Made by a program: the position numbers and the translations under genes. The notes under the pieces were generated by a model. That model saw only the letters and a program-made list of their open reading frames with translations. It had not been told where the DNA came from and did no database searches. 64,000 nt of DNA from Tatumella punctata (GTDB lineage: Bacteria > Pseudomonadota > Gammaproteobacteria > Enterobacterales > Enterobacteriaceae): contig NZ_BAAAFW010000092.1 of NCBI RefSeq assembly GCF_039523735.1, forward strand, positions 1-64,000, in the 5' to 3' direction. This document shows positions 1 to 8,245 of this stretch, piece by piece; position 1 is the stretch's first letter, and every line of letters starts with the position of its first letter.

Positions 1-51
1 AATCGCTTCAGTCCCTGTCACGCCGCTGCGCATCGCGCTTTGCCGTGTCAG

Positions 52-108
52 TGGATGCGCATTATAGGGAGTTAATTTTTTCTGGCAAGGGTTTATTTTA
101 AATTAATT
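52..108 (-). promoter_or_regulatory. rRNA operon P1 promoter (rrn P1)
   Basis: On the minus strand a -35 TTGCCA (83-88) and a perfect -10 TATAAT (61-66) are separated by 16 bp. They are followed by the GCGC discriminator and a start-site region reading CACTGACAC, with the likely +1 A at 52. This is almost base for base the E. coli rrnB P1 core promoter as I remember it. The AT-rich block upstream of the -35 (about 91-108) fits an UP element. Synteny agrees, because murI is followed by rrnB in E. coli. The 16S gene itself lies beyond the left edge. Confidence 0.92.
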
Positions 109-139
109 ACTGACTGGCGGGTTTTTACTCATTTCATCA

Positions 140-982
140 CTAAATTGCGAGTATTTTCAGCGAAAGCAGGCCATAGCGTTGTAAAACGGGCAATAAACGC
201 TCAGTTTCCACGGTCATTGCAGTACAAAACGCAATATCCGCAACAGAAGAACAGGTTTTTACCGGTTGTTGCTGTAACAGCCATGCCGTTCTTCTGGCAA
301 TTGCGGCACCTGAATCCACCAGTCTGGTGCCTTCAGGTAATACTGACTGCAATTCTTCCTTTAGTAACGGGAAGTGAGTACAGCCCAGCACCACCGTATC
401 CGGAGGTTCGGGTAGCTTAAGCCACGGCCGGATAATTTTCCGTATGTCACTCAGTGATACTGCGTCACCCTGTAGTTTTTGTTCGGCCAGGACTACCAGC
501 TCAGCAGAACCCAGCATTTCTATATGGCATTCTTTAGCGAACTGCCGGACTAACTGGTGGGTATAAGGCCGTTTTACCGTACCGCGTGTTGCAAGCAGCC
601 CGACAATACCGTTACGGGTCAGGCGTGCTGCAGGTTTTATCGCCGGGACAACACCTACGACCGGGAAATCAAATGCTTCACGGAGTGCAGGTAAAGAGAC
701 CGTGCTTGCAGTATTACAGGCAACGACAGCAATAGAGACAGTATAGTCGCGGGTAATCGCTGCAGTAATCGCCTTAACGCGTTCAACAATATAATGCTCT
801 GTTTTCTCCCCGTACGGGAATCCGACATTATCAAATACATATATATAGTGTGCATCAGGCAATAGCTGCCTGATTTCATCATATACCGAAAGGCCACCAA
901 CCCCGGAATCAAAGACCAGGATCGCCGGCCGCCCCTCAGCAGTGGCAGAAGGCATTAACTCATCCTGAACAACTGTCGCCAT
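140..982 (-). CDS. murI: glutamate racemase MurI
   Basis: Interconverts L- and D-glutamate in the cytoplasm, supplying D-Glu for peptidoglycan. The reading frame carries the DSGVGG motif (about residues 25-30) and both catalytic cysteines, C89 in VACNTAS and C201 in GCTHFP, counted from the chosen start. The frame is open to an ATG at 994, but the E. coli protein begins MAT, which matches the ATG at 982, so that start is used (280 aa). In E. coli btuB lies upstream; here only a short gap separates murI from the divergent trmA. The rrn P1 promoter starts just after the stop, so the usual upstream Fis sites would fall within the murI 3' end. Identity is certain; the start is likely. Confidence 0.96.
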   Translation of the reverse strand: MATVVQDELMPSATAEGRPAILVFDSGVGGLSVYDEIRQLLPDAHYIYVFDNVGFPYGEKTEHYIVERVKAITAAITRDYTVSIAVVACNTASTVSLPALREAFDFPVVGVVPAIKPAARLTRNGIVGLLATRGTVKRPYTHQLVRQFAKECHIEMLGSAELVVLAEQKLQGDAVSLSDIRKIIRPWLKLPEPPDTVVLGCTHFPLLKEELQSVLPEGTRLVDSGAAIARRTAWLLQQQPVKTCSSVADIAFCTAMTVETERLLPVLQRYGLLSLKILAI

Positions 983-1132
983 ACACTGTCTCATCGTTAT
1001 CAGTAAACGGATAATTTATTCTATCACGATACCGTTCTGCGGGGCCGGACGGCTTCGCAGGAAATCAGCTGCGCTCACAATTATCCCGACAACCGCCCGG
1101 TAAAGGAGTCATACGCCCCGATGATCCGATGC

Positions 1133-1160
1133 TGGACATCAGCGCCGGAATCCCTACAAT
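1133..1160 (+). promoter_or_regulatory. trmA promoter with GC-rich discriminator
   Basis: TGGACA (1133-1138), 16 bp, then TACAAT (1155-1160), followed directly by the GC-only stretch CGCCGCC. The E. coli trmA promoter is stringently controlled and resembles rRNA promoters downstream of the -10; this layout fits. It also shows that the ATG at 1121 cannot be the trmA start, because it lies upstream of the promoter. Confidence 0.72.
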
Positions 1161-1192
1161 CGCCGCCTGATACCCAACAACCAGGATTCATT

Positions 1193-2293
1193 ATGACCCC
1201 GGAACATCTCCCCGTTGAAGACTATGACGACCAGCTGGCGGAAAAAGTTAATCGCTTAAGCGCTATGATGGTGCCGTTTAATGCACCTGATGCCGAAGTA
1301 TTTCGCTCGCCTGTCAGCCATTACCGTATGCGTGCAGAATTTCGTATCTGGCATCAGGGAGATGATCTGTACCATATTATTTTTGATCAGCAGACCCGCC
1401 AGCGAATCCGGGTAGACAGCTTTCCTGCCGCCAGTGAACTGATTAATACCATGATGCCACTGATGATAGAGGCATTACGTGATAACCCTGTATTACGCCA
1501 TAAACTGTTTCAGATCGATTATTTGTCGACCTGCAGCCGGGAAATCATTATCTCTCTTTTATACCATCGGAAAATAGATGATGTATGGCAGACAGAAATA
1601 TCTCTGCTGCGTGACAGTCTGCGGGCCCGGGGATTTAACGTCCAGTTCATCGGCCGCGCAACAAAGACAAAAATTTGCCTGGATCACGACTATGTTGATG
1701 AAGTCCTGACCGTGGACGGCAGAGAAATGATTTATCGCCAGGTGGAAAACAGCTTTACGCAACCTAATGCAGCAATAAATGTAAAGATGCTGGAGTGGGC
1801 ATTGGCGGCTACCCGTGGCGCTAAGGGAGACTTACTGGAACTCTATTGTGGTAACGGAAACTTTTCGTTAGCGCTGGCAAGAAATTTCCGCCGCGTACTG
1901 GCCACCGAAATAGCCAAACCCTCAGTAGAGTCTGCACAATACAATATTGCCGCGAATAATATTGATAATGTGCAGATTATCCGGATGTCGGCAGAAGAGT
2001 TTACCCAGGCCATGCAAGGGGTGCGTTCTTTTAACCGTTTGCAGGGTATCGAGCTTAAAGACTATGACTGTGAAACGATTTTTGTTGATCCCCCGCGCAG
2101 CGGTCTGGACAGTGAGACACTCAAAATGGTTCAGGCTTATCCGGCTATTCTGTATATCTCCTGTAATCCACAGACCCTGAGCGAAAACCTGGAAACACTG
2201 AGCACCACGCACCACGTAGAACGTCTGGCATTGTTCGATCAATTCCCTTACACCCACCATATGGAATGTGGTGTGCTGCTGCGCCGTAAATAA
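1193..2293 (+). CDS. trmA: tRNA (uracil-5-)-methyltransferase TrmA
   Basis: Makes m5U54 (ribothymidine) in the T-loop of tRNAs, and in E. coli also methylates tmRNA, using S-adenosylmethionine. The 366-aa protein matches E. coli TrmA over its whole length. The SAM motif reads LELYCGNGNFSL, the DPPRSGLD motif follows, and the catalytic cysteine lies in YISCNP near residue 324. The start at 1193 (MTPEHLP) agrees with the family; an upstream in-frame ATG at 1121 lies before the promoter. Monocistronic, convergent with yijD across a hairpin. Very sure. Confidence 0.97.
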   Translation: MTPEHLPVEDYDDQLAEKVNRLSAMMVPFNAPDAEVFRSPVSHYRMRAEFRIWHQGDDLYHIIFDQQTRQRIRVDSFPAASELINTMMPLMIEALRDNPVLRHKLFQIDYLSTCSREIIISLLYHRKIDDVWQTEISLLRDSLRARGFNVQFIGRATKTKICLDHDYVDEVLTVDGREMIYRQVENSFTQPNAAINVKMLEWALAATRGAKGDLLELYCGNGNFSLALARNFRRVLATEIAKPSVESAQYNIAANNIDNVQIIRMSAEEFTQAMQGVRSFNRLQGIELKDYDCETIFVDPPRSGLDSETLKMVQAYPAILYISCNPQTLSENLETLSTTHHVERLALFDQFPYTHHMECGVLLRRK

Positions 2294-2301
2294 ATCTGTG
2301 G

Positions 2302-2339
2302 CTAACTGTTACTGCCCTTCTTATGGGCGGTAATGTTAG
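2302..2339. terminator. bidirectional terminator between trmA and yijD
   Basis: A long inverted repeat with left arm starting CTAAC and ending TGCCC, a 7-nt loop, and a right arm starting GGGCGGTAA and ending TTAG. It lies between two convergent genes. The T-run is weak, so strength is uncertain. Confidence 0.65.
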
Positions 2340-2344
2340 TAAAA

Positions 2345-2689
2345 TCAGCGACGGCGAAAACGGCTAAAAATCCAGAAAACCAGACAGACCATTAAAAGTA
2401 CCGGTAGAAAATCAGAACCGATTTGCGGGTACCGGGTACGGATTACCGCACTGCAGACCAGTATTCCTAGCAGAAAAAATCCTCCTGCCAGCGAAGGCGT
2501 GCCTTCCGGCATACTTCTGTTCAGATAGCGCTGATGCAGATACCACACAGAAAGCGCCAGCGAGATGAGAGGGAAAAAGGAAAACGGGACGCCGTCAGTA
2601 AATAAAGCAGAAAAACTACCATTAATTGACAGACCGGCAATAAAGGCCAGAATCAGGGTGCCTTTATCACGCGTGTTTTGTTCAGTCAT
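2345..2689 (-). CDS. yijD: inner-membrane protein YijD (DUF1422)
   Basis: Small hydrophobic protein of 114 aa with about four predicted membrane segments, including the stretches near residues 10-30, 35-52, 66-84 and 90-110. It ends in the basic tail RFRRR, which should be cytoplasmic. It matches the YijD family, whose function is unknown. It starts 4 nt after the fabR stop, so the two are one transcription unit, as in E. coli. No catalytic motif is visible. Confidence 0.88.
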   Translation of the reverse strand: MTEQNTRDKGTLILAFIAGLSINGSFSALFTDGVPFSFFPLISLALSVWYLHQRYLNRSMPEGTPSLAGGFFLLGILVCSAVIRTRYPQIGSDFLPVLLMVCLVFWIFSRFRRR

Positions 2690-2693
2690 ATTA

Positions 2694-3350
2694 TTACCTG
2701 TTTACGTCATGTTCTGAGTGTTCGGTAGCTGATGCCAGCCTTTCCTGCTCCCTGCGGTACCAGTAATAAGCGCCCTTAGAGATCATGCGTAATTGCAGTA
2801 CCAGACGCTCTTCCAGCTTTCGCCGCTGTTCTGCATCTACATCGACCGCTTCAGCCCCTGCGCTGAAAACAATAGTGACCATTGCTTCTGCCTGAGCTTC
2901 GGTGAAACTGCGCGGCATATGGTTTTCTAATTCCAGATAGTCGGCAAGTTCGGCGATAAAGTGCTGAATTTCTCTGGCGACCGCGGCACGAAAAGCAGCA
3001 GAAGTCCCTGAACGTTCGCGCAGTAACAAACGAAAGGCGTTCGGGTTATTACCAATAAATTCCATAAAAGTAGAGACCGAGGTTTTGATGATGCTACCGC
3101 CTTTAGCGATTCGTTGCCGCGCCTGACGCATTAACTGGCGCAGCATTAACCCGCTTTCATCAACCATAGTCAGGCCAAGCTCATCCACATCTTTGAAATG
3201 ACGGTAAAACGAAGTCGGTGCAATACCTGCTTCACGGGCAACTTCACGTAAGCTCAGGCTGGTGAAACTGCGTTCTGCACTTAGCTGACTGAACGCTGCT
3301 TCAATAAGAGTACGTCTTGTACGTTCTTTTTGTTGTGCTCTGACGCCCAT
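2694..3350 (-). CDS. fabR: TetR-family repressor FabR
   Basis: Represses unsaturated fatty-acid synthesis genes (fabB and fabA in relatives) in response to the unsaturated/saturated acyl balance. The N-terminal TetR helix-turn-helix is clear in LREVAREAGIAPTSFYRHF (about residues 35-53). The C-terminal ligand and dimer domain matches E. coli FabR nearly throughout. Two adjacent ATGs are possible (3353 and 3350); 3350, giving MGVRAQQ, fits the conserved N-terminus. Upstream of yijD in a two-gene unit and divergent from sthA. Confidence 0.95.
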   Translation of the reverse strand: MGVRAQQKERTRRTLIEAAFSQLSAERSFTSLSLREVAREAGIAPTSFYRHFKDVDELGLTMVDESGLMLRQLMRQARQRIAKGGSIIKTSVSTFMEFIGNNPNAFRLLLRERSGTSAAFRAAVAREIQHFIAELADYLELENHMPRSFTEAQAEAMVTIVFSAGAEAVDVDAEQRRKLEERLVLQLRMISKGAYYWYRREQERLASATEHSEHDVNR

Positions 3351-3544
3351 CATCTCTGCCTTTTTACACTTTATGTTGGCACTATATCAAAATTATCAGC
3401 GTACAGTGGGGCAAACTTTGTGAACGCCTGTTAACCTGTTCATTAAACACGGAAACAAGAAATAACACGATTAGCGTTCAGACAGAATGACTAAAATGTT
3501 ATATTTAGGTTGTTAAAATGTTTATGAAAATAGGGCGTACGGGT

Positions 3545-4945
3545 ATGCAAAAGTCTTACGATTACGATGCCATTGTCATTGGTTCCGGTCCCGGCGGTGA
3601 AGGTGCTGCTATGGGGCTGGTGAAACAGGGAGCTCATGTAGCGGTTATTGAGCGTTATCATAATATCGGTGGCGGCTGTACCCATTGGGGAACGATTCCG
3701 TCAAAGGCTTTGCGACACGCTGTCAGCCGAATCATCGAATTTAATCAAAACCCGTTATACAGCGATCATTCACGCCTGTTACGTTCTTCATTTTCAGACA
3801 TTCTGAAACATACAGAAAATGTTATTCAGCAGCAAACAACCATGCGCCAGGGTTTTTACGAACGCAATCACTGTGAAATATTTCAGGGTGATGCGAACTT
3901 CGTCGATGCTCATACCATTGAAGTTGTATTGCCTGACGGTACACGTGAGAGGCTGACAGCCGGTAAATTTGTTATTGCCTGCGGTTCACGCCCTTATCAT
4001 CCTGACAACGTTGATTTTTCACATCCCCGTATTTATGACTCCGACTCGATCCTCGATTTACGCCACGAACCTTCACACGTCATTATTTATGGTGCCGGTG
4101 TGATTGGCTGTGAATATGCTTCTGTCTTCCGCGGACTGGGCGTAAAGGTCGACCTGATCAATACCCGTGACCGTCTGCTGGCGTTCCTCGATCAGGAGAT
4201 GTCAGACTCTCTTTCTTATCACTTCTGGAATAGTGGTGTGGTTATCCGCCATAACGAAGAGTTTGAAGAAGTGGAAGGAAATGACGACGGCGTCATCGTC
4301 CATTTAAAATCCGGTAAAAAAGTGAAAGCAGACTGTCTGCTGTATGCTAATGGCCGTACCGGAAATACGGATTCACTGTCGCTGGAGAATGCCGGGCTGG
4401 AAGCCGACAGCCGCGGTCTGCTTAAAGTTAATAATATGTACCAGACCGCACAGCCTCATATTTTTGCGGTGGGTGATGTTATCGGCTACCCCAGCCTGGC
4501 CTCCGCCGCTTACGACCAGGGCCGTATTGCCGCACTGGCGATGATTAAAGGTGAAGCGACCGCCCATCTGGTTGAGGATATTCCGACCGGTATTTATACC
4601 ATTCCGGAAATCAGCTCCGTCGGCAAAACCGAGCAGCAACTGACTGCAATGAAAGTCCCTTATGAAGTAGGACGGGCACAATTTAAACACCTCGCCCGTG
4701 CCCAAATCGTCGGGATGAATATTGGCAGCCTGAAAATTTTATTCCACCGGGATACCAAAGAGATTCTGGGTATTCATTGCTTCGGAGAACGGGCGGCAGA
4801 AATTATCCATATCGGGCAGGCCATTATGGAGCAAAAGAACGGTGGTAATACTATTGAGTACTTTGTAAATACCACCTTTAACTATCCGACTATGGCCGAG
4901 GCCTATCGTGTCGCGGCATTAAATGGCCTTAACCGTTTATTTTGA
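3545..4945 (+). CDS. sthA: soluble pyridine nucleotide transhydrogenase SthA
   Basis: Cytoplasmic FAD enzyme moving hydride between NADPH and NAD+, mainly lowering excess NADPH. The FAD motif GSGPGG lies near the N-terminus. The region GGGCTHWGTIPSK shows only the single cysteine typical of SthA, rather than the redox pair of dihydrolipoamide dehydrogenase. The second Rossmann motif GAGVIGCEYAS and the dimerisation domain follow. 466 aa, the same as E. coli. The frame extends nine codons upstream to 3518, but MQKSYDYDA at 3545 matches the family start. Its last 9 bp overlap the 3' end of oxyR on the other strand. Confidence 0.96.
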   Translation: MQKSYDYDAIVIGSGPGGEGAAMGLVKQGAHVAVIERYHNIGGGCTHWGTIPSKALRHAVSRIIEFNQNPLYSDHSRLLRSSFSDILKHTENVIQQQTTMRQGFYERNHCEIFQGDANFVDAHTIEVVLPDGTRERLTAGKFVIACGSRPYHPDNVDFSHPRIYDSDSILDLRHEPSHVIIYGAGVIGCEYASVFRGLGVKVDLINTRDRLLAFLDQEMSDSLSYHFWNSGVVIRHNEEFEEVEGNDDGVIVHLKSGKKVKADCLLYANGRTGNTDSLSLENAGLEADSRGLLKVNNMYQTAQPHIFAVGDVIGYPSLASAAYDQGRIAALAMIKGEATAHLVEDIPTGIYTIPEISSVGKTEQQLTAMKVPYEVGRAQFKHLARAQIVGMNIGSLKILFHRDTKEILGIHCFGERAAEIIHIGQAIMEQKNGGNTIEYFVNTTFNYPTMAEAYRVAALNGLNRLF

Positions 4946-5842
4946 GATCTGTCCTGACGCAACCATATGCGCACTGATGGTTTCTGCCAGCTGCTCGTAG
5001 CGGCTGCGCAGAGGAGAACCCGGACGGTAAACCAGTGCAATCGTTCGCTGTGGTACTGGTTTATCGCAGGTAATATAACAAACACCATCCCGTTCACGTT
5101 CAGCAGGCACTGCCAGCGAAGGCATCAGAGTGATTCCGCTTCCGGCAGCAACCATATTTCGCAGCGTTTCCAGACTGGTCGCGCGGAAATGGGTATCTTC
5201 GTCGGCTCCGGCAGAGAAGCAGAAGCCCAGTGCATGGTCGCGCAAACAATGTCCGTCCTGCAACATCAGTAACTTTTCACCGGCCAGGTCAGACATGGGT
5301 ACCCGCTCACGGTTATGCCAGGGATGATCGGAATATACCGCCAGTTTCATCGGTTCATCAAACAACGGCACTTCAATAAAGGCTTCTGTCTCTTTAACCA
5401 GAGCCATAATTGCGCAATCCAGTTGTCCGTTATCCAGCTGAGCCAGCAATTGCTGAGTCTGTGCTTCATGCAGATACATTTCCAGCCGGGGAAATGTTTT
5501 ATGCAGCATAGGCACAATTTGTGGCAGTAAATAGGGGCTGACGGTAGGGATCAAACCGATATGTAATGGCCCGGACATTGTTTCGCCCTGCTGGCTGGCC
5601 ATTTCCTTCAGCACTTTGACTTCCCGTAAAACAGTACGAGCCTGGTCCACCAGTAATAAACCGGCCTGAGTAAACAATACCTTACGGCTGGTGCGTTCCA
5701 GTAGCATCACGCCCAGCTCATCTTCCAGTTTACGGATTTGCCCGCTCAGCGTCGGCTGGCTGACATGGCAGGCATCTGCCGCACGTCGAAAGTGGCGATG
5801 TTCTGCCAGTGATACCAGGTACTCAAGGTCGCGAATATTCAT
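4937..5842 (-). CDS. oxyR: hydrogen-peroxide sensor OxyR (LysR family)
   Basis: Transcription activator switched on by an intramolecular disulfide. The N-terminal winged helix-turn-helix (RAADACHVSQPTLSGQIRKL) and the LysR effector domain are complete. The redox cysteines are both present in the segment GHCLRDHALGFC, corresponding to C199 and C208 in E. coli. The protein has 301 aa, with a C-terminus slightly shorter than and different from that of E. coli. It is divergent from the Prx-Grx fusion, and the shared intergenic region carries a conserved OxyR site, so autoregulation and activation of the peroxidase are both expected. Confidence 0.96.
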   Translation of the reverse strand: MNIRDLEYLVSLAEHRHFRRAADACHVSQPTLSGQIRKLEDELGVMLLERTSRKVLFTQAGLLLVDQARTVLREVKVLKEMASQQGETMSGPLHIGLIPTVSPYLLPQIVPMLHKTFPRLEMYLHEAQTQQLLAQLDNGQLDCAIMALVKETEAFIEVPLFDEPMKLAVYSDHPWHNRERVPMSDLAGEKLLMLQDGHCLRDHALGFCFSAGADEDTHFRATSLETLRNMVAAGSGITLMPSLAVPAERERDGVCYITCDKPVPQRTIALVYRPGSPLRSRYEQLAETISAHMVASGQISK

Positions 5843-5874
5843 TGATTTCCTTCAGTCTGTGATAGCTAGTGACG

Positions 5875-5910
5875 ATAGATAGCATAGCAATCAACGATTA
5901 GCCCTATCAA
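5875..5910. promoter_or_regulatory. OxyR operator between oxyR and prx-grx
   Basis: The region contains three ATAG tetranucleotides (5875, 5879, 5884) and a CTAT at 5904. The part reading ATAGCAATCAACGATT and then CCCTATCAAG matches what I recall of the E. coli oxyR-oxyS OxyR site almost exactly. The position just upstream of oxyR fits autorepression; the same site would activate the divergent gene, which here is the peroxidase rather than oxyS. Confidence 0.78.
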
Positions 5911-5988
5911 GCTGAGATCGTCATAATCATCTCAACTGATAACAAACATCTTTTATTTAACGCCATATGGCGTAGGACAGGAGCCAAT

Positions 5989-6723
5989 ATGTCAAACAGT
6001 TACGAAGGTCGCACCGTACCCGAAGTTACTTTCCATACCCGTCAGGGCGATAAATGGGTAGATATGACTACTGCTGACTTGTTTAAAGATAAAACAGTAA
6101 TTGTATTTTCACTGCCCGGTGCATTTACCCCCACCTGCTCATCGAGTCATTTACCCCGCTATAACGAGCTGTACAGCGTATTTTCGCAACATGGTGTGGA
6201 TGAGATTTTATGTATCTCCGTTAATGATGCGTTCGTGATGAATGCATGGAAAGCCGATCAGCATGCAGAAAATATCACTTTTATTCCGGATGGTAATGGT
6301 GATTTCACCCGTGGCATGGATATGCTGGTCGGGAAAGAAGACCTTGGCTTTGGTGCACGCTCATGGCGTTATTCCATGCTGGTACGTAACGGTCACGTTG
6401 AGAAAATGTTTGTTGAACCCAACAAACCCGGTGACCCGTTTGAAGTCTCTGATGCAGACACCATGCTGCGGTATCTGGCCCCGGAAGTAAAATTACAGGA
6501 ATCCGTCTCACTGTTTACCAAACCAGGCTGCCAGTTCTGCACCAGGGCTAAACAGATGCTGCAGGAGCGCGGAATTCAGTATGAAGAAATCATTTTAGGT
6601 CAGGATGCGACAACTGTCAGCCTGCGGGCAATCACTGGCAGAGCCACGGTACCACAGGTCTTTATTGGCGGTCGCCATATTGGTGGCAGTGATGACCTGG
6701 AACAGTACTTCCTGAGAAGCTGA
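5989..6723 (+). CDS. hybrid peroxiredoxin-glutaredoxin peroxidase
   Basis: A 244-aa fusion. Residues 1-165 are a Prx5-type peroxiredoxin with the peroxidatic cysteine C50 in PGAFTPTC. Residues about 172-244 are a glutaredoxin with the CQFC redox pair (181-184) and the TVPQVF cis-proline loop. Such hybrids, first characterised in Haemophilus influenzae, reduce peroxides using glutathione without a separate glutaredoxin. The start at 5989 has GGAG upstream. It is divergent from oxyR over a conserved OxyR site, so induction by peroxide is likely. It occupies the place of the sRNA oxyS in E. coli. Confidence 0.93.
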   Translation: MSNSYEGRTVPEVTFHTRQGDKWVDMTTADLFKDKTVIVFSLPGAFTPTCSSSHLPRYNELYSVFSQHGVDEILCISVNDAFVMNAWKADQHAENITFIPDGNGDFTRGMDMLVGKEDLGFGARSWRYSMLVRNGHVEKMFVEPNKPGDPFEVSDADTMLRYLAPEVKLQESVSLFTKPGCQFCTRAKQMLQERGIQYEEIILGQDATTVSLRAITGRATVPQVFIGGRHIGGSDDLEQYFLRS

Positions 6724-6752
6724 CCGGCATACCCCCGGCCAGGCAGACAATA

Positions 6753-6778
6753 AAACAGCGGACCCCGGTCCGCTGTTT
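6753..6778. terminator. bidirectional terminator between prx-grx and argH
   Basis: Perfect 11-bp stem AAACAGCGGAC / GTCCGCTGTTT with a CCCG loop. T-rich tracts follow on both strands (GTTTGTTAT on plus, TTTATTGTC on minus). It serves both convergent genes. Confidence 0.9.
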
Positions 6779-6782
6779 GTTA

Positions 6783-8156
6783 TCAGGTAAGACGTTGTTT
6801 TGCTTCATGGATAGCTAAAGCGACCTGTGCCGGAGCAACACCACCGCGGGCATTACGTTTATCCAGACAGGATTGTAACGATAATACCGGATACACATCT
6901 TCACCAATCACCGGGCTGAAAGTACGGAGTTGATCCAGCGACAATGCTTCCAGAGCGACCCCTTTACCAATCGCAGCAACAACGGCTTCGCCGACAATAT
7001 GGTGTGCCTCACGGAAAGGAACCCCCTTTGCCACCAGGTAATCGGCTAATTCCGTGGAGTTAGCATATCCCTGTTCAGCGGCTTCCTGGCAACGGGGACG
7101 TTTCACCTGAATCCCTTCCAGTACCAGCCCGGCCATATGCAGACAGTCCAGCCAGGTGTCGAGCGCATCGAACAAGCCTTCTTTATCTTCCTGCATATCT
7201 TTATTGTAGGCGAGCGGTAATCCTTTCAGAGTCATCATCATCCCGGTTAAGGCGCCCTGAACACGACCGCATTTACCGCGGATAAGCTCCAGTGCATCCG
7301 GGTTTTTCTTCTGTGGCATCAGGGAAGAACCGGAAGTGACTTTATCCGCTAATTCGACAAAGCCTGCTTCACCGGAGTTGAAGAAGATAAGATCTTCGGC
7401 GAAACGCGATAAATGGACCATACCGATCGATGCATCGGAAAGCAGTTCCAGCACATGGTCACGGTCAGACACCGAATCCAGACTGTTACGGGTAGCAGAG
7501 GCAAAACCAAGCCAGCCGGCCAGCTGTTCACGGTCAATTTCATATGCCGTACCGGCAAGGGCCCCGCAGCCCAGCGGACTGACATCAAGACGCTTCAGCG
7601 CATCCTGCAGACGGCTTTCATCACGGGCCAGCATTTCTGTATATGCCAGACACCAGTGCGCAAAAGTTACCGGTTGTGCACGCTGCAGGTGGGTATAACC
7701 CGGCATAACGGCATCCTGGTTAACTTCGGCGGTGGCAACCAGATCCTGCTGAAGCTGACGGGTTGCCGCCAGCAGCTCAGTGATCATCGTTTTACACCAT
7801 AATTTAAGATCTGTAGCAACCTGGTCATTACGGCTACGGCCGGTGTGCAGTTTTTTACCCAGCGCACCCACCTTATCAATCAGCTGTCCTTCAACCCAGC
7901 TATGGATATCTTCAGCATCACTTTGCAGAATCTGCTCAGGGTTCGCCCGGACATCATTCAGCAGAGCCTGCAGAGCCTGTTCCAGTTGTTGTTGTTCTTC
8001 CTGGCTCAGTACGCCCACGGTAACCAGCGCTTTAGACCAGGCAACGGAGCCGGTAATATCCTGTTCCGCAAGCCGGTAATCAAAACGCAGTGAATCATTA
8101 AATTGTTTAAATCGCTGGTCTGCTGCCTGAGTAAAACGTCCGCCCCACAGTGCCAT
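6783..8156 (-). CDS. argH: argininosuccinate lyase ArgH
   Basis: Last step of arginine synthesis, cleaving argininosuccinate to arginine and fumarate in the cytoplasm. 457 aa, the same as E. coli, with the fumarase/ASL signature GSSLMPQKKNPD and the conserved SRNDQVATD and TGYTHLQRAQP segments that build the tetramer active site. It starts with MALWGGRF, as expected. Last gene of argCBGH; 89 nt separate it from argG, and that gap contains an intrinsic-terminator-like hairpin, so argH may be expressed below argG or from an extra promoter. Confidence 0.97.
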   Translation of the reverse strand: MALWGGRFTQAADQRFKQFNDSLRFDYRLAEQDITGSVAWSKALVTVGVLSQEEQQQLEQALQALLNDVRANPEQILQSDAEDIHSWVEGQLIDKVGALGKKLHTGRSRNDQVATDLKLWCKTMITELLAATRQLQQDLVATAEVNQDAVMPGYTHLQRAQPVTFAHWCLAYTEMLARDESRLQDALKRLDVSPLGCGALAGTAYEIDREQLAGWLGFASATRNSLDSVSDRDHVLELLSDASIGMVHLSRFAEDLIFFNSGEAGFVELADKVTSGSSLMPQKKNPDALELIRGKCGRVQGALTGMMMTLKGLPLAYNKDMQEDKEGLFDALDTWLDCLHMAGLVLEGIQVKRPRCQEAAEQGYANSTELADYLVAKGVPFREAHHIVGEAVVAAIGKGVALEALSLDQLRTFSPVIGEDVYPVLSLQSCLDKRNARGGVAPAQVALAIHEAKQRLT

Positions 8157-8183
8157 ACTGATACTTCCTATAATCGGTTATTC

Positions 8184-8208
8184 TTAAAAACAAGGCGGCA
8201 TAGCCGCC
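8184..8208 (-). terminator. intercistronic terminator/attenuator between argG and argH
   Basis: On the minus strand a GGCGGC / GCCGCC stem with a 3-nt loop is followed by TTGTTTTTAAG. It looks like an intrinsic terminator inside the arg operon and may reduce read-through into argH. Confidence 0.62.
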
Positions 8209-8245
8209 GCCCTGGTCCGGTATTACGGCTGAATGAGACGGAAGG

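Noticed and set aside
3354..3544. FabR operator in the fabR-sthA region (AGCGTACAGTGGGG near 3397)
   Set aside because: Only one half resembles the site I know; the other half does not form the palindrome.
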